From contig JANBQC010000458.1 of assembly GCA_027576995.1 (NCBI GenBank), positions 1 through 23,103 of the forward strand: a DNA stretch of 23,103 bases. Reading direction: 5' to 3'. A program made the position numbers and the translations under genes. Positions 1 to 9,263 of the stretch are shown here, in pieces; the stretch's first letter is position 1; each line of letters starts with the position of its first letter. The stretch is from Dimargaris cristalligena. Lineage: Eukaryota > Kickxellomycota > Dimargaritomycetes > Dimargaritales > Dimargaritaceae. The notes beneath the pieces are model-generated. The model did no database searches. It saw only the letters and a list, made by a program, of their open reading frames with translations, and was not told where the DNA came from.

Positions 1-1195
1 AAGTGGGTTGGTTGTCATAAGGGCCTGGTTTCTTTCCAGGGTCTGTTCTTTATTCTACCTCCTGTCCTTTCCCTCTACATCTGTAGCTTTTGAGGGTTTT
101 TGACCAAATTACCCATTATCATGTTCCCTGTGGATAGCAAATTATAACCAAAAGGTCACCTGCCTTAGATTCACTTTAAATAAAACTCTACTTCATCTGA
201 GCTATTCTCGGCTCGATATAGGCAGATCTGCTCTTTGCTATATATAGTAATACTCTATAATGAGAATTTATCGACTTTACTACCTATTTACCACCCATTT
301 ATAGGACACTTCTTGACCATGAATTTTAATGGTAACCTAGAAACGAACTAATATTTTCGGTGAAATAATAGATGACGACGTACCTCTTCTAAATATCTGT
401 CAATCTTTTACACTCGTTCCTCTTTATTTTTATGGAGTTATGAACTTTTGTATTGGTCAATTTGATTTTTGAAGGATTGTTATTATTCTTTTATGGGAAG
501 GTAGAGTGGATTAGTTTGGGTATACCCGAGTCCTTCTACCACCACGCCATGACGGCCCAAGCCCAGGTATACCTTTCCTGTCCTAGTCTGAACATCCAAA
601 GCCCCATCCATTAGCTTCGAAATACCAAAACCAGCATCAGATATCCTCTACCAATATTGAACTACATTCGACCCACACTAGCTTACATAAATTCAGCGCT
701 TGTCCACATTTCTCCTTGCTTTACGGAGTCGGAGGATCACTATTGAACCATTTACTTTCGTCTAGGAACTAATTACTTATATATTGCATGAACAAACCAA
801 CGTTTCATCCAATCATATTTTACACAGACACAATGCACTCTAAGATAGTTTAAATAAAATTATAAATAGGCGAAACGTCATCTAGACTAGATATGGTAAA
901 TACGTTTAAATATGTACATAAAATAATGATGACGTTTACAAATCCCTGGCCGGCCCTTACTGCAAACAAATAAACCAAAGCGGGCTTCAGTCTACTAGAG
1001 TGTCCTTGGTAAAATCAGGTAGGGGCGATAAGTTATGAATATGGGTCAATCCAATGCTACTACTTATGTTGTGGGTATGTGCGGGTGAGAGTGCGAGAGT
1101 AGTTATAGAATGAGGGATGAAGGGGGAGGTGGGGGTAGAGGGGCGTGGTGTATGAAAATAATATATAATACGAGGGGCGGAGGGGTACGCGATGT
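1..1195. other. Gene-free flank downstream of hydrolase copy A
   Basis: AT-rich sequence with no long reading frame on either strand and no RNA gene that I recognise. A short hairpin-capable CCTGG...CCAGG pair lies near 27-40, and a self-complementary GGGTATACCC near 519-528; I attach no function to either. From about 1050 to 1195 the plus strand is G/A-rich, so the transcript of copy A would run into a C/U-rich 3' trailer here. Confidence 0.6.
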
Positions 1196-3468
1196 CTACG
1201 ACGCAGCAACGGCGGCGGTGGTGGTGGTGTTAGTAGGGGGAGCCACAGGTGAGTATACGGTATCGACGCGGGTCATGGCCATACAGAATTCGGATATGGG
1301 GTCAATCGACCAGGGGCGCACGCGATTCCCGTCGGACCCGGCTTCGAACCAACCGAGATGACCGCCGGAGGCGGTGGTAGCCAACACGGTGTAAGGGTTC
1401 TCCCGAATAGCGCGGTACGGAATGGACTGGGCTGAACATACAGGGTCGTCCAAACTATTGAGGCACAGCAGGGGGATACGGACGCGGGGTACATACGGGC
1501 CGGAGCTAGCACTAGTGTAATAATCCTGGACGGTCGCGTAACCGAACACCCGCCGGGTGACTAGGTCATCGAAATCACGGACGGTTTTACTTTTAGCGAC
1601 GGAAGCCAAATCGAGGTCGAAATCGGATTCGACGAACATATGTTTATGGCGGTTAAAGAAGCGGAGGAGTTGGTTCTTCATGACCCGGGTGTAGACGAGG
1701 GAACCCCAGAAACCGTCGTTGAGTACCTCGGAAGCTTTGAGGAGATTGAACGGGTTGCCTACGGACACGGCGGCTTTGAGCACGCAACGGTCACCCTCTT
1801 CCCCCACGAACTTGACCAGAATGTTGGAGCCGAGCGAAAACCCCACCCCGATGATGGGGGTGGTGCGGGGGAATTGGTTCCGTAGCCGCTGCAGAACGAA
1901 CCGCAGGTCGTCGGTGTAGCCGGCGCTGTACAGTTTAGGGGTAAGGATCTCGGAGAACCCGCAGCCGCGGTTATTCAGCACAATCACTCGGCACCCGTGG
2001 CGGGCGTCGGTGATGGTCTTGACCAGCGAACGCACATAAAACTCGTGGCTGCCGCCGGTGAGGCCGTGGAGAATAAAGATAATGGGCAGGTTGGGGTCGG
2101 GGTTGACTTCCAGGGAAGGGAACCAGTCCAGCGCAACGGTTCCGCCGTCAGGTAGGGAAACGGTTTCACTGTGGTGGTGGTGGTTAACGGGTTGGTTGGT
2201 TGGTTGATAAATGATGTATGGTGAATGGCGGGCGACGATCAAAACAAGGTAAATGCCAAGTGGTCAAATCGACGTTGGTTACACAATACGGAATACATTG
2301 ATTACAAGGAAATATATATATTAGTGTAAGGTCGAGGATTAAAACGGTCAAGCGCCGTACTTCATCAGGGATTCCTAACCCATAAGGTTTTCACTATATT
2401 CGGGGGCACTGTGGGGACTTTTCGGGGTGGTTCCGAGGATCGTTTAGTGGGACTTCCCAGGGTCTGGGTTTGTTACTCCATTCACATTGCAAGGAGATAT
2501 AGACCACCTTACTATTAATACCACGCCTAAAATTGTCCACAGTACCCCCCCTCCCCTTCCCCACCTATATTGATAAGCACGCTTAAATATTTTCCCCCCA
2601 ACGCACACTGCACATTAGACCCTAATATAACTTACCGAGAGTAATCGACATCGTAGCCCTTGAGAATCTCCATTTTGGTCACCGCCGCGGTTTGCAAGTG
2701 GCCATTGAATAGCCACTTGGACGGCTTGAACACAGCCTTGTCGGGGTCGGTCAAGGCGGGACAGGTAGAATACAGTAGGTCCATTAAGCCCATTTCCTCG
2801 GACGACGCCCTTGGTGATGATGATGATGATGATGATGCTGGTGGTGGAACTAGCGAGGCGGCGGAACCGTTATGGGGAGTCATTGCCGGGGTCGGCACAT
2901 TGATTTTGGATAACTCCAACGACAGGTCCCGGTTGGTATTGGCGGAGGGTACGGAGGAAAGGTGGGCCGAATGACCCGAATCCCCGGGGTTGGTAACAGG
3001 GGTAGTAGTAGCAGTAGTAGTGGTGGTCACAGCGGTAGGGGCCAAAACAGTGGGAGTAGTAACAGCGGTCACCGAAGAAGGGCCCACCGACTGAACGGCG
3101 GCCGACTTCTCCAAAGGCAGGGCCACTGTAGTAGAGATCCGGACGGTTTGGGGGTGGTGAAGTAAATTGACTCCATAATTTGAGGAATGGTGAAAATAAC
3201 GGTGGTGGTGGTGGTGGTGGTGAGGATGGTGCGAAGGGGCAGCCGACCCATGGGCGAAACGCTTAACTAGCCAAACCATGAAAACAACCAGAAAAACGGC
3301 AAGGACCAGTATAGAAGCACGGGCGTACTCGGTGGAACGGGTGGTGCCCCATAAGAATTGGGCTAGGGCTGAATCGAACTGGGCGGTAGCGAGGGGGAAT
3401 GCGTCGACGACGGGGGTAGAAGGAGTGGTGGTGGTAAAGAGTGGGCTGAGGTTAGAGTTGGACAACAT
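1196..3468 (-). CDS. Membrane-anchored alpha/beta hydrolase, YMR210W/ABHD1-3 (YheT) type, copy A; two exons
   Basis: Coding parts are 3468-2636 and 2168-1196 (1806 nt, 601 aa). The 467-nt intron has donor GTAAGT and acceptor CAG and splits an Arg codon (phase 2). Seen: Ser/Thr-rich N-terminus, one membrane segment at about 49-68, a His-run at about 82-90, a long Thr/Ser/Pro-rich linker (about 110-225), then W252 with NGHLQT (255-260), the signature of this family. The hydrolase core follows: HGLTGGS (312-318) as oxyanion region, nucleophile Ser389 in GFSLG, acid Asp518/519 in SLDDP, and His548 in GGHLGW. All catalytic residues are present. Known for the family: single-pass ER or lipid-droplet serine hydrolases acting on acylglycerols, phospholipids or making acyl esters (yeast Mgl2/Eht1, human ABHD1/2/3). 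The substrate here cannot be read from sequence. The start is the first in-frame ATG. It is a tandem paralog of the gene at 7241-9195. Confidence 0.9.
2169..2635 (-). other. Intron of hydrolase copy A
   Basis: Phase-2 intron, 467 nt, donor CG|GTAAGT at 2635, acceptor CACAG|T at 2169, with a branch-like TTAAC about 20 nt before the acceptor. Joining here gives VDYSR-ETVSLPDGG, which is the expected family sequence. It is more than twice the length of the introns in the b5 gene (197-209 nt). It carries a (CAAC)n tract (minus strand of about 2188-2202) and blocks shared with the intron of copy B: CCACAGTGC at 2406-2414 and GAGTAACAAAC around 2466-2477. Confidence 0.85.
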
Positions 3469-3487
3469 ATCTACCGCGACCGAGAAA

Positions 3488-3506
3488 AATAGGAATAAAA
3501 AACGAA
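3488..3506 (-). promoter_or_regulatory. Upstream motif shared by both hydrolase paralogs (copy A instance)
   Basis: The plus-strand text AATAGGAATAAAAAACGAA lies 20-38 nt before the ATG of copy A. A near-identical block, AATAGGGAATAAAAAATGAA, is at 9244-9263, 49-68 nt before the ATG of copy B. On the coding strand it is pyrimidine-rich (TTC-TTTTTTATTCC). It could be an initiator or leader element, or simple residual homology from the duplication. Confidence 0.35.
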
Positions 3507-3543
3507 GTGCGGTGCTTGGACAATCGACGGATATTTAGAGAGA

Positions 3544-3560
3544 GTATATATATTATATAT
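3544..3560 (-). promoter_or_regulatory. TATA-rich core promoter candidate for hydrolase copy A
   Basis: An uninterrupted T/A block (TATATATATTATATAT) lies 76-92 nt upstream of the copy A start codon, followed downstream by a pyrimidine-rich stretch, an arrangement common in fungal promoters. Position and composition are the only evidence. Confidence 0.35.
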
Positions 3561-3903
3561 CCTAGATATAAGGAGTTTTTTATAAAAAGGCAAATATAAA
3601 AATCCCTCCTTGTATAGGATATACGGCGGGTGGGCGCTGCTTGGGATATAAAGAGAGCGAGAGGGCTGGTAACGGACCACAAGTGAAACAACCGAATAGG
3701 AGGGAGCTCTTATATAGAAGAGGCAGTGGGGGATGACGGGGGCCGAAAGTCCAAAGTTAATAAGTGCAGTTACATTTATAAACAAGAATAGGGAGTGTAA
3801 TGCAGGAAACAAGGGCCATTGCCGTGGGGTTGGGGGTGGCTTTATATATATAGCGAGAGGCAGATATATAATAGAGTACTATCACAGGTATTTCCAGCCT
3901 AGT

Positions 3904-3933
3904 TACTACTACTACTACTACTGCTACTACTAC
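3904..3933. repeat. TAC trinucleotide microsatellite
   Basis: Ten units: six TAC, one TGC interruption, three TAC. It lies about 440 nt upstream of the copy A start codon, outside any supported coding region. Confidence 0.85.
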
Positions 3934-4555
3934 ACATCTCCCAGCTTAAACAAAAGTATTGAGCGTCAACAGCCAAATAGCATCAGCTCTATCTATTGGC
4001 ACAGGGTCTTTGTGCCGTATCACTCACGCCAACGACAGAGGCCGCGTAACCCTGGACTATTTCTCCTTTCCCTACCTCCGCCTCGGTTCATTTTAAGCCC
4101 GATTATTGGCAATGTGACCCGATGTCCCAGGCCGTTGATTCGATAAGAAAATCGCAACAAAAACAACCCCCGCCTTTCTTGAGGGGATATATAGCGACTT
4201 ACTCAGCCCTAATATTAATGGGAGGGGTTGAGTTATCGTCTCCTTCTCGCCGCCGCTACGTTTTCACCAACCACTAAATGTCCGGTGTTTCGGCTCGGGT
4301 TTCACCAGCCAACCAACCACCTCTTATTTTCCTTTCGGCCGGACGGAGTCAACGACAGGGATACGCATCGTTATCCTCCTGTATCGGATGGAGGTCGACC
4401 CTGTTGGCTTAGTAAGGCCTTGAAGACGTAGACCAAGAGGGAGGACGGAGGATAATGGTAACACTATGAACAGTAAAATGGGCTGACCAGAGTAGGTCAA
4501 TAAGAGAAAATAGGGTCCCCCAAAACAATAGGGCGTAGTTAAAATGGTCGAGAAT

Positions 4556-4567
4556 GGGGGGGGGGGG
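4556..4567. repeat. G12 homopolymer
   Basis: Twelve consecutive G on the plus strand, immediately followed by TATATAC. Prone to slippage and sequencing error, so its length should be treated with care. Confidence 0.8.
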
Positions 4568-5481
4568 TATATACGATGTCAATGGAAGCTTGGCGGCCGT
4601 GGTATTGTTATCTCTTTTCGCCACTACCCCTCCCTTTAATTCCATCTTCCTTTTTGGTAGCCAATCTGCAGTCTACTCTATAGATAGCAACCGAGCGATC
4701 TGCACGTTCTAGAAGCACACCACCATATAATATAAACCCCGGCATTTTCTTAACTGTACAGTATTAAGAAGTTCCAGCGTAAAAAGTCTTGGTGGGTCAG
4801 GTGAAGAAAAACCAAGTGAGGGTCACCCATTCTCGAAAGAAATCGCCGGCAAGTCATTAATGCAGGGGTGTATAGTAGAATCACCCTCCTAAAAATGAAT
4901 TGGGCGCAATGGAGTCTAGGGTAAAAATTGCGGAACACAATCCCTTTAAAATGCCAAGAAAACAAGAGCGGCTCTACTTGCTCAACTAGCGGAATGTTCC
5001 ATCAATCCGTAGTTTTGTTGTTGGCGCACCGGCATCTGTATGACCTACTACCACACCCAACCCACCAATGGATGGCTAAAACATTAGCCTGGGCCAATAA
5101 TGGGCCACAACTCGGCTGTATTTTAGCTTGCCCACCGAAAATAGTTGACGTAACTCACCACAAATCCTGGTCGACTGACCGTGGTAAACCACAGCTGACA
5201 ACATGCTTGGAAATCTGCACACACCAACAGGCGTAGAAATGCATATTTAGGGGGCCCTCACGTCAAGTGTAAAACTATACAGTATTCCCCTAAAGAACCA
5301 ATGGTAACTTCAATCTTCTGTCATTGGTAGGTCTCACTCCGAGAGAACGCACCTTGACAAGTTACTCACAGCAACAATCCATCCGGGATTCCATAGAGAC
5401 CCCATTTAGCCAATGGCATGCAAAAATCCTAATGTAATCCAGGTTTCTCGAAAAGTAATCAATCAAAATAATAATATTATC

Positions 5482-5488
5482 AAAAAAA
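5482..5488 (-). terminator. RNA polymerase III T-run terminator of the 5S gene
   Basis: Seven consecutive T on the minus strand begin directly after the closing strand of helix I of the 5S rRNA (GCCATAAC then TTTTTTT). This is the usual Pol III stop and fixes the 3' end and strand of the gene. Confidence 0.8.
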
Positions 5489-5605
5489 GTTATGGCACCA
5501 ACTATTCCCAAGTGGTCACCCACCTCAGTACTAAATTGGCTGATAGAAACTTATCTTCGCAGATCTAACGGGATACGGAGCTGAATTCTACATATGGCCA
5601 TAACT
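5488..5605 (-). rRNA. 5S ribosomal RNA gene (solitary, between protein genes)
   Basis: Read on the minus strand, 118 nt align in register with eukaryotic 5S rRNA. Conserved pieces seen are GATCTGCGAAG followed by ATAAG (internal A-box, about 5550-5566), TTAGTACT, GGTGGGTGACCAC and TTGGGAAT (C-box and helix IV, about 5507-5532). Helix I pairs perfectly (5' AGTTATGGC with 3' GCCATAACT). Helix II (TAGAA/TTCTA), helix III (CGTA/TGCG with one wobble), helix IV (AGGTGG-GTGA-CCACTT) and helix V (CCAATT/AGTTGG) also form, several with bases unlike textbook 5S but compensated. A T7 terminator follows and a TATA-like box precedes. Together these argue for a working gene rather than a relic. 5S is the small RNA of the large ribosomal subunit, made by Pol III via TFIIIA. 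Only one copy is seen in the window. Confidence 0.9.
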
Positions 5606-5628
5606 GAAAATCGTTTGTTATGTCAATT

Positions 5629-5638
5629 TTTATTATAA
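5629..5638 (-). promoter_or_regulatory. TATA-like box upstream of the 5S gene
   Basis: TTATAATAAA on the minus strand, about 24-33 nt before the 5S 5' end. Some fungi (fission yeast, Neurospora) use an upstream TATA element with the internal 5S boxes. The spacing fits, but AT-rich surroundings make chance possible. Confidence 0.4.
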
Positions 5639-7240
5639 CTTAGTAACACTATCACGACAATACACCAAATCAATTAGTAATTATTTAAGTTTGTCTAGCG
5701 CGGCATTCCTAACGACGAATTACTGCACCCCATGGTACCTGTCCGTCTAGCTAGATCAAATTGAACTAGAGGAACAATACGTCATCAATTCCCCCAGGCT
5801 TGGCAATAAAGATCATAATATACCTGGTGGAGTTAATCAATCAGGAATCTACTCCAACCAGCGGTGTAATACAATTACCCTAGCTAGATACCTTTTTTGC
5901 TAGGTTGAATGTCTGTAACCTATCAATTATTATAGCCCTATGCCTTTGAAGGGGTCGCTCTTGATTGTATAGCTACGTTCATTTTGGTGTTCTGATTTGA
6001 AAATTGTAATGTAAAAATGCCAACGAAAAAATATATTTAATTATGAACTAGTGATAGGAGTGAGTCAATGGCCCTTGGCCCGCCTAGCTGACTTCTATCT
6101 GGCCAGTGATATTCCTTAATTCCACCCATCGCCGGTGAGAATCAAATGCCTAATGGGCTAACTATGGCGCCATCGCACCACTGGGATGGTGACGGAGGCT
6201 GTGCTTTATAGACCAACGTATATGGGATGTAAACAACCCTGACAACTAAGATACCAGACTGTAGTAGATGGTTAAGCATGATCGTATTACTAATAGGAAC
6301 ATTGGCTAATTGGGATTACGTCTACCCCGATAAAGGGCCATATACCCCCCCATTGAATCGACCAAGCATTGGTTAATTTCGTAGCCCCTTTTTTATTTGA
6401 GCGGCTATTTTAAAAGGGGCCGGTATCCGCTACGTAGACGTCGCACCCGTGGTCCAGGGCTGGAAATTCGACCAATGCGCCAGACTCCCACTTCTTTACC
6501 CCAAATTCGAAGTGTGCTGATAATATAGTCTGAGAACTGTTTCCTAGACCCATAGCCTGCTATTATCTATACCCCACTACGCGGACATTTAGATGGCCTT
6601 CACCTCATACTTATATAATATTAATCACATACGCAGTGGCTATCATCACTAAAAATACTTGTGCGTTAGATGCCACTTATCTTAATCATTGCTGCAGCTC
6701 ATATTCCATGCGACCATACCCGACTAATTGCTTTTAAATCCGCTTGAAACCCATTTAACAATTATTTAACAAAACTAACATACCGGCACTGTCATATATG
6801 ACCCTAAAGTTCCCGAAATTGGTATTAACCACCGTATGCATTCTCTTCAGACGAACAGTAATAGCACCATCGAGTCCCGCCACAGCTATGGGTGTAAATA
6901 ATCCTATGGGCGGCCCAAAGGCCTTGGAATGACTATTTACCTATATTTATAAAATTGTAATTTACCATTGCTGACTGGTTTTATACTTCACCGCCCAGGG
7001 CGCAGCCGATAATTAGCGATAGTTGAGCGGTCTCTTACATAGATGATCAGCCGTGCCCTTGGCCCTATTTAAGACTTGTAAATATAGAATGGTCCACCGC
7101 AACCCTATTCAAAATCAAGGGTGACCTCAGCGACCACTGGGGGAGGTGAATATATATAAATTTCTGAAAGGTGAGTGTGAAAAAAAAAACCCCCCGGAGT
7201 GGTGTACTCGTTATCCCTCGACAAATGGGGGAAGCCAGAT
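5639..7240. other. Spacer between the 5S gene and hydrolase copy B
   Basis: About 1.6 kb of AT-leaning unique sequence with no long open frame, no tRNA with both A and B boxes, and no repeat array that I could see. The right edge (about 7065-7240) is the likely 3' trailer of copy B, with an A8-9/C6 homopolymer junction at about 7180-7196. Confidence 0.5.
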
Positions 7241-9195
7241 CTAAAGTAGACATGTCTCAGGCGAGTCGACTGCTTCCACTTGGGCCATGGCCATACAAAA
7301 TTCGGATACCGGATCGACCAGCCACGGGCGCACGCGATGCCCCCCGGACCCCGCCGCCAACCACCCGAGATGGCCCCCGGCTGCGGTCGTGGCCAGCACG
7401 ACGTAGGGGTTATTTCGAATGGCCTGCAGGGGAATGGACTGGGCCAAACACATGGGGTCGTCCAAACTATGCACACACAAGAGCGGAATGCGCACACGGC
7501 CTACATATGGCGCACACCCGGCACTACGGTAATAATCCTGGACGGACGCGTAACCGAACATGCGCCGGGTGAACAAGTCGTCAAACTCCCGGACGTTTTT
7601 ACACCGCGCTACCGAATCCGGATCGAAATCGAAATCAATAGTAGCATCGGACTCGGGGTCCTTGAACATATGGCGATGGCGGTTAAAGAGGCCGATGATT
7701 TCGTTCCGCATGACCCGGGCGTAGGTCCGCGAACTCCAGAATCCGGCGTGGAGGAGCTCGGAGGTCTTTAATACGTTAAAGGGATTGGAAACGGAAACCG
7801 CTGCTTTGAGCACGCAGCGGTCGCCCTCTTCCCCCGCGAACTTGACCAGAATGTTGGACCCGAGCGAGAAACCCACCCCAATCAAAGGGGTAGTGAGGGG
7901 GAATTGGTCCCGTACCCGCTGGAGCACAAACCGGAGGTCGTCGGTGTGGCCGGCACTGTAGAGCTTCGGAGTAACAATCTCGGAGAACCCGCAACCGCGG
8001 TTGTTGAGAACGATCACTCGGCACCCGTGGCGGGTGTCGGTGATGGTCTTGACAAACGAACGCACATAGAATTCATGGCTACCGCCGGTGAGACCATGCA
8101 TAATAAAAATGATGGGCAAGTTCGGATCCGGGTTGACTTCGAGGGAAGGGAACCAGTCTAGGGCGATTGTGCCACCATCGGGCAACGCGACGATTTCACT
8201 GGTATTGGGACGATTAAGTAAGTTGGTCGGTTGGTTGGATGAATGGGGAAGGTGTGGACGATGAATAGTGGATGCCAATCCAACATCCGAGAGACAGGGG
8301 TATCCAATTCGGATATATTACACGTTTTGAACAGAAATTACCAGCAATGCCGTTATTAGTCATGGTGAAGCTTTAATATCATTGGACTTTGCCGGGCATT
8401 CCTATTTAGCTAAGTTTAGACTGGACTGGGAGCACTGTGGACGAGTGTATGTGTATGTGTGTGTGTGTGAAAGAGTACGGGCAAGGGGGCGGTGACCATC
8501 CCAGCCCACTAGGATTTTCCGGGGTGTTTGTTACTCGCCCCAAATGAGAAAACAAGAAAGAAACAATACAAAAATTCAGAGTCCGCGGGCCTTTGCCCGC
8601 TGGTAGGGTTAATTAGAGGCTTGGCGAGGCTGTCGCTTACTTACCGTGAATAATCCACCTCATAGCCCTTGATACTGTCCATTTTGGTCATCGCTGCGGT
8701 CTGTAAATGCCCATTGAATAGCCACTTGGACGGTTTGAACACGGCCTTGTCGGGGTGCGTTAGGGCCGGACAGGCAACGTTCATCAGATCAATCAGGTTT
8801 ACTTTATCCGTCGACATCAGGGGACTTTCAACGGGGGCCGAAGATGGGGCCAAAAGATCAACTTTGGGTAGGATCGACAATGGATCGGTGGTGGTGGTGA
8901 TGGTGGCAGTGGTAGTGACTCGAACGGGCTGGGGGTGGTGAAATAGGCTGACTCCCTGGTGTGGAGCATGGTGAAAGGGGTGGTGGACGGAAGTGGGCTC
9001 ATTAGTGAACCGTCGAACAAGCCAAACCACCAAAACAACGAGAGAGGTGACTGCCACAAGAAAAGAAGCGCGGGCATATCCGGTGGAACGGGCGGTGCCC
9101 CATAAGAACTGGGCCAAGGCGGAATCAGTATGCATGGTGGTTGAATATGAGGCTAGGTATGAGATACCCGAAAGAGAAACGTAGAGCCTAGACAT
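7241..9195 (-). CDS. Membrane-anchored alpha/beta hydrolase, YMR210W/ABHD1-3 (YheT) type, copy B; two exons
   Basis: Coding parts are 9195-8645 and 8198-7241 (1509 nt, 502 aa). The intron (446 nt, GTAAGT...CAG) falls at the same split Arg codon as in copy A. The frame opens two codons further up only with GTG, so the start taken is the ATG at 9195; a second ATG 20 codons on is a possible alternative. Seen: single membrane segment at about 43-60, His-rich stretch, short Thr-rich linker, W158 with NGHLQT (161-166), HGLTGGS oxyanion region, nucleophile Ser295 (GFSLG), Asp430/431 (SLDDP) and His460 (GGHLGW). The catalytic half is the same length as in copy A and closely similar. The N-terminal linker is about 75-80 residues shorter and lacks the long His and Ser runs. 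Role as for copy A: probably a lipid-ester hydrolase or acyltransferase on an internal membrane; exact substrate unknown. Confidence 0.88.
8199..8644 (-). other. Intron of hydrolase copy B
   Basis: Phase-2 intron, 446 nt, donor CG|GTAAGT at 8644, acceptor CCAG|T at 8199. Removing it gives VDYSR-EIVALPDGG, parallel to copy A. It contains a CCAAC repeat near the acceptor (minus strand of about 8221-8240), the shared CCACAGTGC block at 8432-8440, GAGTAACAAAC near 8526-8536, and a GT microsatellite. Confidence 0.85.
8451..8469. repeat. GT dinucleotide tract in the copy B intron
   Basis: GTGTATGTGTGTGTGTGTG, an imperfect then perfect GT run inside the intron, absent from the copy A intron. It accounts for part of the length difference between shared intron blocks. 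Confidence 0.75.
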
Positions 9196-9243
9196 GTTCA
9201 CGAGTGGCTAAGAAAATTCGCCTAGCCGAGGAAGTGTAAATTA

Positions 9244-9263
9244 AATAGGGAATAAAAAATGAA
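9244..9263 (-). promoter_or_regulatory. Upstream motif shared by both hydrolase paralogs (copy B instance)
   Basis: AATAGGGAATAAAAAATGAA on the plus strand, differing from the copy A block at 3488-3506 by one inserted G and one substitution. It lies 49-68 nt before the ATG at 9195. Confidence 0.35.

Larger units (their letters stand above)
3561..5481. other. Spacer between hydrolase copy A and the 5S gene
   Basis: No convincing gene. It contains short T/A blocks (about 3845-3870), a TAC trinucleotide tract, a 12-nt G run and generally AT-leaning unique sequence. Open frames here (for example 3733-4146 plus and 4928-5236 plus) have low-complexity or unrecognisable products and no family resemblance. 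The upstream promoter region of copy A is at the left edge. Confidence 0.5.

Noticed and set aside
2169..2242. In-frame extension of hydrolase exon 2 into the intron, seen in both copies (also 8199-8278), as a possible alternative soluble isoform
   Set aside because: Both extensions open only with TTG and contain no ATG; the spliced junction gives the expected family sequence.
4780..4840. ATGGGTGACC on the minus strand as a second 5S fragment
   Set aside because: Only about ten bases match; no A-box, no pairing helix I and no T-run nearby.
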